Counted from the stretch's first letter, positions 1-6,021 are shown. The stretch is 6,071 bases of DNA from Desulfobacteraceae bacterium (GCA_030612225.1 JAUWOH010000209.1:1-6071), one strand, 5' to 3'. Notes: generated from the sequence alone by a model not told the origin. Numbers and translations are program-made.

Positions 1-1035
1 AAAAACGGGATAATGTTTAAAGGCGTAATCCCGGCCCTTTATAGAGATAAACCTGGGTGACAGGGGACGTTTGACGGCATTTGCCGGGCATTGGTCTGAA
101 CACCTTCCGCAATCTGCACATGAATAAAAATCAAGTATATGTTTCCATGTAAAATCCTCAAATTTCTTAACACCAAAGGATTCAAGATCGTCCAGTTTGT
201 CCTCGTCAACACCATATCTTACAGGCTTAATGGTGCCTGTTTCCAGTCTCATGAAAAACACGTTGAAAACGGAGGTGATTACATGAAAATGTTTTCCCAG
301 GGGAAGGAAACACAGAAAAAAGAAAAAGGTTATATCGTGCACAAAATAAGAGACCAGGTGAGTATTCTGTAAGGCCGCCTGGGACGTATCCGACAAAATT
401 TTGCTGAAAAACCAGGCGATGGTTAAGGGGGATAAAAACTCTGCGTGAACTCCACTCTGAGTCTGTGCGGCAACCAGGCTTGCTTCAAAAAGGCTTTCGG
501 AAATCATAAGTAAAGAAATAAGCCCGAGAACAAATACTGCTTCCCCTGTGTGATCATGGCCGTACTTTTCAGGGACGGCATATCTTTCAGGTTTAAAAAT
601 ACCCCTGCGTATTGCTGCAATTATACATGCAATCAGAACCCATGTGGCAGCATAGTCCTTAACAAAATTATATATATGGCCAAGATTACCGCCGAATCCC
701 GGCACCACAAAACCTTCCCAAAAACCTGTAATCACCAGCGACGTCGATCTGATACTTAAAATTAAAAATCCTGCAAAAATAAGTATATGCAGAACACCGG
801 CAAGCATATATCTTGGCTGGCGATATTGAAAAAGCCATATTTTAATCAGCTTAATAATTCGGTCGGGGATACGGCTAAAGCGATAGTCAGGTGACGCCTT
901 AACGAGAGGAGCAATTCGCCGCATCATAATGTAAATAAATATACCAAGACCGGCAAGCGGAATTATCACGGAAAAAATCACTGAAGGTATGCCTAAAATC
1001 AGCGCTTTGGCAGGAGAGATCAACGCAGTTTCCAT
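1..1035 (-). CDS. Membrane-bound cytochrome b/Fe-S oxidoreductase, ETF:menaquinone type (FadF/HdrD-like), 3' end outside window
   Basis: Open without a stop from an ATG at 1035 to the left edge: 345 codons of the N-terminal part, with the C-terminus missing. A Shine-Dalgarno-like GGAAAG lies at about 1044-1049. Hydrophobic segments appear at about residues 10-38, 76-96, 128-143, 165-190, 200-214 and 228-262, as in NarI-type cytochrome b membrane domains. Histidines within or near them (H83, H233, H249, H251; the last two in PLGKHFHVIT) are candidate heme ligands. After the last helix comes a soluble part with a 4Fe-4S ferredoxin motif, C306-x2-C309-x2-C312-x3-C316-P. Relatives carry a second ferredoxin motif and HdrD-type cysteine-rich CCG domains beyond this point, outside the window. 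These proteins are thought to take electrons from ETF reduced by acyl-CoA dehydrogenases and deliver them to (mena)quinone; B. subtilis FadF is a related architecture. It is divergent from the acyl-CoA synthetase gene and shares its operator. The family is well supported; the electron donor is inferred from the neighbours. Confidence 0.88.
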   Translation of the reverse strand, partial: METALISPAKALILGIPSVIFSVIIPLAGLGIFIYIMMRRIAPLVKASPDYRFSRIPDRIIKLIKIWLFQYRQPRYMLAGVLHILIFAGFLILSIRSTSLVITGFWEGFVVPGFGGNLGHIYNFVKDYAATWVLIACIIAAIRRGIFKPERYAVPEKYGHDHTGEAVFVLGLISLLMISESLFEASLVAAQTQSGVHAEFLSPLTIAWFFSKILSDTSQAALQNTHLVSYFVHDITFFFFLCFLPLGKHFHVITSVFNVFFMRLETGTIKPVRYGVDEDKLDDLESFGVKKFEDFTWKHILDFYSCADCGRCSDQCPANAVKRPLSPRFISIKGRDYAFKHYPVF

Positions 1036-1070
1036 TTTTTAGCTTTCCTTTTTTATTATTATATGTTACT

Positions 1071-1076
1071 TAGAAT
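1071..1076 (+). promoter_or_regulatory. Candidate -10 element of the acyl-CoA synthetase gene
   Basis: TAGAAT matches five of six bases of TATAAT and ends five bases before the palindrome, so a start near 1083 would fall inside the operator. No convincing -35 is seen 16-18 bp upstream (only T-rich sequence at about 1047-1054), so the promoter would be weak or activator-dependent. Use of this promoter gives a leader of about 145 nt. Confidence 0.35.
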
Positions 1077-1080
1077 AAAA

Positions 1081-1108
1081 AAAAATGAATGAGTACTCAT
1101 TCATTTTT
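1081..1108. promoter_or_regulatory. FadR-type operator, 28-bp perfect palindrome in the divergent control region
   Basis: Positions 1081-1094 are the exact reverse complement of 1095-1108. The core at 1086-1103 is TGAATGAGTACTCATTCA, and A/T runs extend the symmetry by five bases on each side. It fits TGAATGANTANTCATTCA, the pattern I recall for the B. subtilis FadR box. The same pattern recurs at 5975-5992 in front of the TetR-family gene of this locus. It overlaps the predicted start of the leftward promoter and lies just downstream of a rightward -10 candidate. It therefore probably represses both divergent genes, with release by long-chain acyl-CoA as known for FadR. Confidence 0.85.
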
Positions 1109-1133
1109 AACAGACAGATTTTCACCCTGTCAA
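1104..1133 (-). promoter_or_regulatory. Candidate sigma70 promoter of the Fe-S oxidoreductase gene
   Basis: On the minus strand a perfect -35 TTGACA (1133-1128) is followed by an 18-bp spacer and a -10-like TAAAAA (1109-1104, four of six consensus bases). The core of the palindromic operator begins directly after it, so the transcription start would lie inside the operator. The regulator's own promoter has the same plan. This is motif reading only; the start site is not known. Confidence 0.55.
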
Positions 1134-1159
1134 GGAAAAAATTTGTTTATGGGTTGCTA

Positions 1160-1188
1160 TTGCAAATTTATTAAAAAATTGCCATAAC
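1160..1188 (+). promoter_or_regulatory. Alternative, weak promoter candidate closer to the acyl-CoA synthetase gene
   Basis: TTGCAA (1160-1165), a 17-bp spacer and CATAAC (1183-1188) each match four of six consensus bases. It would start about 33 nt before the gene and lies some 50 bp downstream of the operator, so it would be less directly blocked by the repressor. The AT-rich context makes chance matches likely. Confidence 0.2.
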
Positions 1189-1227
1189 ATGAATAAAACT
1201 ATTTAACAACTTGAAAAGGAGGTTCTT

Positions 1228-2925
1228 ATGACAAAAGAAATCAGATACCAGGATAAACCCTGGCTGGCCAGTTATGAAAAAGGTGTGCCGGAACATCTTG
1301 ATTTTGAAGAAGCATATCTTACAGATTTCCTGGAAAGATCAACCGAGCAGTTTCCTGATAATATGGCGCTTCTTTTTCAGGGGTATAAGGTTACTTACCG
1401 TGAGTTGAAAAACATGGTAGATTGCTTTGCCTCTGTGCTTGCCGATTTTGGGATTAAAAAAGGTGACAGCGTAGCAATTCTTCTGCCCAACGTAATTCCC
1501 TGTGTAGTAGCCTATTATGCCATTCTTAAGATCGGTGGTATTGCCGTCATGAATAATCCTTTGTATTCAGACAGGGAACTTGAGCATCAGTTTAATAATT
1601 CAGAATCCAAATTACTCATTACTTTAGATCTGCTCGGTAACCGCATGATCGATTTAAGGCCAAAGACCTCAATAAAGCAAATTATTTATACTTCAATAGG
1701 AGATTACCTCCCCTTTCCTAAGAATCTCTTGTTTCCTCTGGTCGCCAAAAAGAAAAAACTTGCTGCTGATGTCAAATCGGCCGAAGAGCTTTACAAATGG
1801 AAAGAGGTCCTGGCAGGAGCATCACCCAATCCTCCTAAAGTTACGCTTTCATTCGAAGATGTTGCAATGTATCAGTACACAGGAGGCACAACCGGTGTTT
1901 CGAAAGGTGTTATGCTGACCCACTCCAACCTTAGCAAACAGGTCCAACAGGCTCGTGCATGGTTCCCGACTTTTAATAATGGTGAAGAGACAATGCTTGG
2001 CGCGCTTCCCTTCTTCCATGTTTTTGGACTTACTGTTGCCATGAACTTTGCTATATTCATGGGATGGGGTCATATTCTTGTTCCAAAGCCCCAGCCGGAA
2101 CAACTCCTTGAAGCCATAGGTAAGTTTAAACCCACCTTTGCACCACTTGTGCCCACCATGTACATCGGTATGCTCGCTCATCCTAAAATCAAAGATACCG
2201 ATATGACATCTATCAAGGGTTGCTTTTCCGGAAGCGCTCCCCTTCCGGTGGAAGTTATTCGGGATTTTGAACAAAAGACCGGATCTATTATAGTTGAGGG
2301 ATTCGGACTCACCGAGTCAACCCCGGTAACCCACATTAACCCTTTTGCAGGCGGCAAGCGGAAAGTCGGGAGTATAGGTCTTCCACTTCCTGATACTGAG
2401 GCCAGAATTGTAGACCTTGATGACGGTAAAACAGATATGCCGGTAGGGGAAATCGGCGAAATTATAATGAAAGGCCCCCAGGTAATGAAAGGATACTGGA
2501 ACATGCCTGAAGAGACGGCCGAAACCCTGAAAGACGGCTGGCTATATACCGGTGATATTGCAAAAATGGATGAAGAGGGATACTTTTATATTGTTGACAG
2601 AAAAAAGGATATGATCATATCCGGCGGTTTAAATGTTTACCCACGCGATATAGAAGAGGTTTTTTATGAACATCCTAAAGTTATGGAAGCTTCGGCCATA
2701 GGCATTCCCCATCCGTCCCGCGGTGAGCAGGTTAAAGTGTTTGTTGTGCTAAATGAAGGTGAACCCGCAACCGAGGAAGAGTTGTTTGAATACTGCAAGG
2801 ACAAGCTGGCAACCTTTAAGCTGCCGACTATGATTGAATTCAGAGAAGAACTGCCCAAAACCAATGTTGGTAAGATTCTTAAAAAAGATCTGAAAGCAGA
2901 GGAAATGGCAAAACTGGAAAAATAG
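1228..2925 (+). CDS. fadD: Long/medium-chain acyl-CoA synthetase (fatty-acid--CoA ligase, AMP-forming)
   Basis: A 565-residue cytosolic or membrane-associated enzyme that activates a fatty acid to acyl-CoA through an acyl-adenylate, using ATP and CoA. The ANL-superfamily motifs are all present and in order: the ATP/AMP P-loop YTGGTTGVSKG (217-227), LPFFHVFGLT (260-269), the adenine-binding EGFGLTESTP (357-366), YTGD (440-443), the hinge region DRKKDMIISGGLNVYP (457-472), and the C-terminal ELPKTNVGKI with the likely catalytic Lys549. Length is normal for FadD-type ligases. The ATG at 1228 is fixed by a strong AAAGGAGG (1215-1222) five bases upstream. No frameshift or missing key residue is seen. 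It is divergent from the Fe-S oxidoreductase, with a FadR-type palindrome between them. Chain-length preference cannot be read from the sequence, so the symbol means the FadD type, not proven orthology. Confidence 0.93.
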   Translation: MTKEIRYQDKPWLASYEKGVPEHLDFEEAYLTDFLERSTEQFPDNMALLFQGYKVTYRELKNMVDCFASVLADFGIKKGDSVAILLPNVIPCVVAYYAILKIGGIAVMNNPLYSDRELEHQFNNSESKLLITLDLLGNRMIDLRPKTSIKQIIYTSIGDYLPFPKNLLFPLVAKKKKLAADVKSAEELYKWKEVLAGASPNPPKVTLSFEDVAMYQYTGGTTGVSKGVMLTHSNLSKQVQQARAWFPTFNNGEETMLGALPFFHVFGLTVAMNFAIFMGWGHILVPKPQPEQLLEAIGKFKPTFAPLVPTMYIGMLAHPKIKDTDMTSIKGCFSGSAPLPVEVIRDFEQKTGSIIVEGFGLTESTPVTHINPFAGGKRKVGSIGLPLPDTEARIVDLDDGKTDMPVGEIGEIIMKGPQVMKGYWNMPEETAETLKDGWLYTGDIAKMDEEGYFYIVDRKKDMIISGGLNVYPRDIEEVFYEHPKVMEASAIGIPHPSRGEQVKVFVVLNEGEPATEEELFEYCKDKLATFKLPTMIEFREELPKTNVGKILKKDLKAEEMAKLEK

Positions 2926-2954
2926 CAGCTTTTCAACGTAACCAGATGAATATT

Positions 2955-2995
2955 AAATTCGGGGGTCTTTCAGTATTTTAGACCCCCGAATTTTT
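2955..2995 (+). terminator. Rho-independent terminator after the acyl-CoA synthetase gene
   Basis: A perfect 14-bp stem pairs 2955-2968 with 2980-2993 around an 11-nt loop. It contains five consecutive G:C pairs (GGGGG with CCCCC) and ends in a short T run. It starts 29 bp past the stop codon. The stem is flanked by A's on one side and T's on the other, so it could also stop transcription arriving from the convergent dehydrogenase gene. Confidence 0.85.
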
Positions 2996-3036
2996 ATCAT
3001 GCAAAGGCTCCAACGATTGCAAGTCGACTAAAGATA

Positions 3037-3220
3037 ATTAAAAATCCGAAGCACGAAACTCGAAATTCGAAACAAATCCGAATATCAAATGTCCAAATGT
3101 TCAAAAATTAAAGTAGCCATTTTGTTTTAATTTTGGAAGTTTCACCTCTTGGTTTTTGTCATTTTATCATTCGAATTTTAAATTTGTTTCGTATTTCGAT
3201 ATTCGGATTTCGGATTTAAT
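3037..3220. repeat. Degenerate inverted-repeat element with CGAAA/TTTCG-rich arms, non-coding
   Basis: The left arm (3037-3077) and right arm (3182-3220) are imperfect reverse complements: after a 2-bp gap roughly 33 of 39 positions match, including AATCCGAA near the outer ends and CGAAACAAAT at the inner ends. Each arm is built from short reiterated units (CCGAA, CGAAA). About 100 bp of AT-rich sequence lies between, itself with weak symmetry (AAAATTAAA against TTTAATTTT around 3104-3135). No open frame or ribosome site is seen. It resembles the dispersed AT-rich repeats common in large deltaproteobacterial genomes; whether it is mobile is not visible from one copy. Confidence 0.6.
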
Positions 3221-3257
3221 ATAATCTCATATTTATCGAATTGAAACTTTCGCCTAA

Positions 3258-3283
3258 AGGAGAAGATTTCTCTCCCATCTCCT
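3258..3283 (-). terminator. Weak candidate terminator after the acyl-CoA dehydrogenase gene
   Basis: On the minus strand AGGAGA (3283-3278) can pair with TCTCCT (3263-3258) about 20 nt past the stop codon. The stem is only six pairs with a 14-nt loop, and no real T run follows. The stronger hairpin at 2955-2993 may be the actual stop for this transcript. Confidence 0.25.
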
Positions 3284-3302
3284 CGATAGGACAAATAATC
3301 AA

Positions 3303-5117
3303 CTACCCCCCAAAGGAAGCTTCGGTAATCTCAATAGCCGCGCCATTTGTAGTGAGAATTGCAGCCATTTTTCCATGAGTGATCGGCAAAATGGAGTTGG
3401 CAAAAAATTCAATATTTTTAAGCTGCCCTTCGTAATATGAGATATCTTTTTTCTTTGCGCCTTCTTCAAGTTTTGTTGCCGCCACTGTTGCACGCCACAA
3501 CAGCATCCACGCAAAAACCACATCTCCCGTAGCTTCCATGAATGGATGGGCAAAAGCAAAGGCATTTAAAACTTTGGGTGACATGGCCGTTTGCCCCATA
3601 TGCAAAGCCGCTTCACCCAGCTTATTTAAGGCTTCTTCAACTTTTACGGCATGGTCTTTTACAGCTTCAACCGACTTGGCCTGTGCAATGGTCTTTTGCA
3701 TCTCTCCTAAAAGATCCATAATCGGTTTCCCCCCATTCATACCCAGCTTCCTGCCCAGAAGATCCATGGCCTGGATGCCGTTTGTTCCCTCGTAAATCAT
3801 GGCAATTCTGCAATCCCTGAGAAGCTGCTCAACAGGATAATCCTTAATATATCCATATCCCCCATAAACCTGCATGCTGTGGCTGCAAACTTCAAAGGCT
3901 TTGTCGGTAACGTACCCTTTTGCTACAGGAATCAGGACGTCAACGATTCCCTGGTACCTGGCATTTTCCTCTTCGTTGTCTGAAATCGCAATCTTGTCCT
4001 CGCACATCCCTAAGTAATAAATAAGACTCCGCATTGCTTCGACATATACTTTCATGGTTAAAAGCTGCCGTCTGACATCAGGATGTTGAATAATCGGTAC
4101 TGATTGTGCGTTTGGGTCCATCATCTGCAGCAGATTTTTCCCCTGAACCCGTTCTTTAGCATAATTAACAGCAAGCATATAAGAAGCACTGGCGCAGCAG
4201 AACCCCTGTAACCCAACAAGGAGGCGGGCTTCGTTCATCATAGTAAACATTGCACGCATCCCCTTGTTTTCTTCACCCAGCAGGGTTCCTCTGCATTCTC
4301 CCTTTCCTCCCAGGGCAAGAGAGGCTGTTGAATTTCCGTGAATTCCCATTTTTTCTTCAATGCCCGTACAGATTACATCGTTGGGTTCACCAAGACTTCC
4401 GTCATCGTTAACCCATATCTTGGGAACAAGAAAAAGAGAAATTCCTTTGGTTCCCTCGGGAGCTCCTTCAATTCTAGCAAGAACAGGGTGGATTATATTT
4501 TCAGTAAGGTCGTGTTCTCCAGAGGAAATAAAGATTTTGTTGCCTGTTATGGAATAGGTTCCGTCATCATTTTTAACAGCCGATGTGGTCAATGCGCCTA
4601 CGTCTGACCCTGCTTCAGGTTCCGTGAGAAGCATGGTTCCGGTCCACTCCCCAGTGAACATTTTTTTCAAAAAAAGTTCTTTTTGCTTATCTGTCCCGAA
4701 TGTCTCAACAAGTTTTCCTGCCCCATGGGTCAGTCCCGGATACATCATAAAAGAAAGATTTGCACCAACAAGATAATCATTAGCCGCCAGCGCAATGGAT
4801 CTCGGCATCCCCTGCCCTCCCCATTCCGTGTCTTCCGGCATGGCAAGCCACTCGCCTTCCTTAAAAAGCTCATAAGCTCTGTGAAAAGATTCCGGAAGCG
4901 TTACATTTCCCTTATCAAACACAAGCCCTTCTCTGTCACCTATTTCCTGTGTGGGAAGGATCTCCTTAATAGCCAGGTTACGAGCCTCTGATACAATTAA
5001 ATCCACTGTTTTTTTATTAAACTCAGCAAACTTTTCATGTTTGCTGAGCTGCTCAACCTGTAACATTTCATGAAGGACAAAATCGACGTCCCTCCTATCC
5101 GCAATTTGCTGTGCCAT
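3303..5117 (-). CDS. Acyl-CoA dehydrogenase, large (~600-residue) FadE/DmdC-like type
   Basis: A 604-residue FAD enzyme predicted to catalyse the alpha,beta-dehydrogenation of an acyl-CoA, the first oxidation of beta-oxidation, with ETF as acceptor. Visible in order are an N-terminal extension plus helical domain (about 1-160), the beta domain opening with LLTEPEAGSDVG (163-174), the C-terminal helical domain with QVYGGYGYIKDYPVEQLLRD (416-435), and IYEGTNGIQ (441-449). Glu443 in the last motif aligns with the catalytic base of medium-chain acyl-CoA dehydrogenases. Residues beyond about 460 form the extra C-terminal helical region typical of the 600-residue class, which separates it from the ~380-residue short forms. 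The ATG at 5117 is preceded by AAGGAG (5131-5126). It lies downstream of the TetR gene in the same direction, 197 bp away, with a hairpin element between. The substrate cannot be fixed: long-chain acyl-CoA is favoured by context, but methylmercaptopropionyl-CoA or branched substrates occur in relatives. Confidence 0.93.
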   Translation of the reverse strand: MAQQIADRRDVDFVLHEMLQVEQLSKHEKFAEFNKKTVDLIVSEARNLAIKEILPTQEIGDREGLVFDKGNVTLPESFHRAYELFKEGEWLAMPEDTEWGGQGMPRSIALAANDYLVGANLSFMMYPGLTHGAGKLVETFGTDKQKELFLKKMFTGEWTGTMLLTEPEAGSDVGALTTSAVKNDDGTYSITGNKIFISSGEHDLTENIIHPVLARIEGAPEGTKGISLFLVPKIWVNDDGSLGEPNDVICTGIEEKMGIHGNSTASLALGGKGECRGTLLGEENKGMRAMFTMMNEARLLVGLQGFCCASASYMLAVNYAKERVQGKNLLQMMDPNAQSVPIIQHPDVRRQLLTMKVYVEAMRSLIYYLGMCEDKIAISDNEEENARYQGIVDVLIPVAKGYVTDKAFEVCSHSMQVYGGYGYIKDYPVEQLLRDCRIAMIYEGTNGIQAMDLLGRKLGMNGGKPIMDLLGEMQKTIAQAKSVEAVKDHAVKVEEALNKLGEAALHMGQTAMSPKVLNAFAFAHPFMEATGDVVFAWMLLWRATVAATKLEEGAKKKDISYYEGQLKNIEFFANSILPITHGKMAAILTTNGAAIEITEASFGG

Positions 5118-5147
5118 GGTTTATTCTCCTTGTTTGATGTTTATTTA

Positions 5148-5274
5148 GATGGCGTCGTAAAAAGTCTCATCTACTGCGTTGTAACGGTTTTCCAGGAACT
5201 CGACATACTAAATGTATAGTCTCGTCCCTGAAAAACCGTTACGCCTTGTATATGAGCCTTTTTACTTAGCCATC
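5148..5274. mobile_element. MITE-like long inverted repeat (127 bp) between the regulator and dehydrogenase genes
   Basis: The two halves are imperfect reverse complements over nearly the whole length and meet at a loop near 5209-5213. The ends are GATGGC (5148) and GCCATC (to 5274). Inside, GTAAAAAG pairs with the complementary region near 5256-5265, GTAACGGTTTT (5181-5191) with AAAACCGTTAC (5232-5242), and GAC at 5202 with GTC at 5219. No reading frame is present. Such hairpins with ends like GATGGCNTCGTAAAAAGT are, from general memory, dispersed in Desulfobacterales genomes and are probably mobilised by a transposase in trans. In RNA it would form a long hairpin between the two genes. Confidence 0.65.
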
Positions 5275-5290
5275 CGGAGCTTATTCAAAA

Positions 5291-5308
5291 ACTTTTTACG
5301 AATTCATC
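5291..5308 (-). repeat. Third copy of the hairpin-element terminus
   Basis: Read on the minus strand this is GATGAATTCGTAAAAAGT. It matches the outer end of the hairpin element at 5148-5165 at 15 of 18 positions and lies in inverted orientation to it. The element may therefore really extend from 5148 to 5308 with a duplicated right end, or a second, decayed copy is present. It ends seven bases before the stop codon of the TetR gene. Confidence 0.55.
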
Positions 5309-5314
5309 AATGTA

Positions 5315-5935
5315 TTAACTATTCACGCTTTTCTCGTTACTGCCGATTCCCCTGATGAAAAGCTCAACAAGTGGATCAGCCATGGAAACCAGGTCGTATT
5401 TTCCATCTGAATGCAGCCAGGTGTTTATAACCTCGTCAACAGAGCCTATGATGAAACGCTTAACCAGGCTCATATAAATATCTTTTCTAACACTCCCTTC
5501 CTGCTGCCCCTGTTCAACTATTTCAGAAATAATATCAAGATACATCTTGGACATTTCTTTTATTTGATCTTCCGCAAGACGGTTACTCTGGTGTGTTTCG
5601 GCCTGGTATAATACTGCCATATCTTTGTTACGTTGAAATACCTTAAGGTGATGGCGAATAAGATTAATAAGCTTATCTTTTGCGTTTTTTCCCTTTTCAA
5701 CCTCTTTCCTGAATCGCTCAAATACCTGTTTAGTCTTGTATGTGAAGAATTGTACCAGAATGTCATCTTTATTTTTAAAATAAAGATAGATAGTACCGTC
5801 GGCAACACCTGCTTCTCCGGCAATTTGAGAAATGGTTGACTGATAAAAGCCCTGCTTTGCAAATACTTTAACGGCAGCCTCAAGAATACGTTTGTATTTA
5901 TCATTTTTATTGTTAGTGTTTTTAGTATTAATGAT
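5315..5935 (-). CDS. fadR: TetR-family fatty-acid regulator, Bacillus FadR-like; non-ATG start
   Basis: 206 residues counted from an ATC codon at 5935-5933. The N-terminal DNA-binding domain (about 14-60) is typical TetR, with ILEAAVKVFAKQGF, STISQIAGEAGVADGTIYLYF and KNKDDIL. The rest is the all-helical ligand-binding domain. As I recall the B. subtilis FadR sequence, similarity runs into the C-terminal half (GVADGTIYLYFKNK, QSN, GS/TVDEV-TW, KYDLV), which is unusual for TetR proteins and suggests long-chain acyl-CoA as inducer. The frame opens after a TGA 27 bases upstream of the ATC and holds no ATG, GTG or TTG before residue 106, which lies far past the helix-turn-helix. AAAAGGAG (5948-5941) sits five bases before the ATC and eight before the next codon, ATT, so one of these must serve or a base is wrong. 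The out-of-frame ATG at 5904 lacks a ribosome site. The family call is strong and the symbol is by similarity; the start is uncertain. Confidence 0.85.
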   Translation of the reverse strand: MINTKNTNNKNDKYKRILEAAVKVFAKQGFYQSTISQIAGEAGVADGTIYLYFKNKDDILVQFFTYKTKQVFERFRKEVEKGKNAKDKLINLIRHHLKVFQRNKDMAVLYQAETHQSNRLAEDQIKEMSKMYLDIISEIVEQGQQEGSVRKDIYMSLVKRFIIGSVDEVINTWLHSDGKYDLVSMADPLVELFIRGIGSNEKSVNS

Positions 5936-5940
5936 GGTCT

Positions 5941-5948
5941 CTCCTTTT
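5941..5948 (-). promoter_or_regulatory. Ribosome binding site that fixes the regulator's start region
   Basis: AAAAGGAG on the minus strand is followed after five bases (AGACC) by ATC and then ATT. Its strength and position show that translation of the TetR gene is meant to begin here although no canonical start codon is present. Confidence 0.7.
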
Positions 5949-5974
5949 AAAACGTAGAGTCAAATTGAATCTTA

Positions 5975-5992
5975 TGAATGAATATTCATTCA
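5975..5992. promoter_or_regulatory. FadR-type operator in front of the regulator gene
   Basis: A perfect 18-bp palindrome, TGAATGAATATTCATTCA. It differs from the core of the divergent operator (1086-1103) only at one symmetric pair of positions, so dyad symmetry is kept in both. It begins at the last base of the predicted -10 of the regulator's own promoter, and so should give autorepression. Confidence 0.85.
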
Positions 5993-6021
5993 ATTTATCA
6001 GAGTGGCAATTCGGATGTCAA
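5992..6021 (-). promoter_or_regulatory. Candidate sigma70 promoter of the TetR regulator gene
   Basis: Minus strand: perfect -35 TTGACA (6021-6016), an 18-bp spacer and -10 TAAATT (5997-5992, four of six). The operator follows at once and would cover the start site. The spacing and layout are the same as for the Fe-S oxidoreductase promoter. The leader to the ribosome site is short. The rest of the window to 6071 is AT-rich and shows no gene. Confidence 0.6.

Noticed and set aside
283..372. Plus-strand 30-codon frame with a strong-looking GGAGGTGATT before ATG at 283
   Set aside because: It lies antisense within the conserved PLGKHFHVITS region of the Fe-S oxidoreductase; the ribosome-site look comes from codons for VITSV, and the peptide has no recognisable features.
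550..759. Plus-strand frame of 69 codons
   Set aside because: It is the antisense shadow of the membrane domain of the Fe-S oxidoreductase, with no ribosome site and no family resemblance.
1849..2504. Minus-strand frames inside the acyl-CoA synthetase gene
   Set aside because: They oppose an intact gene with all catalytic motifs; the compositions are atypical and there are no suitable starts.
3037..3220. CRISPR-like reading of the reiterated CGAAA units
   Set aside because: The units are only 5-8 bp, irregularly spaced and arranged as one inverted pair, with no repeat-spacer periodicity.
4338..4991. Several plus-strand frames opposite the acyl-CoA dehydrogenase
   Set aside because: They are mutually overlapping shadows of a complete conserved enzyme gene, with no independent evidence.
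5118..5147. Search for a third FadR-type box directly before the dehydrogenase
   Set aside because: No TGAATGA/TCATTCA pair was found; only the ribosome site and AT-rich bases are present.
5633..5839. Plus-strand frame rich in F, I and L that could suggest a small membrane protein
   Set aside because: It is antisense to the TetR helix-turn-helix region; its hydrophobicity comes from the complement of lysine-rich codons.
5560..5904. Minus-strand 114-codon frame starting with ATG at 5904
   Set aside because: It is out of frame with the TetR coding sequence that covers the same DNA, lacks a ribosome site and gives a non-TetR peptide; its ATG arises from the A-rich start region.
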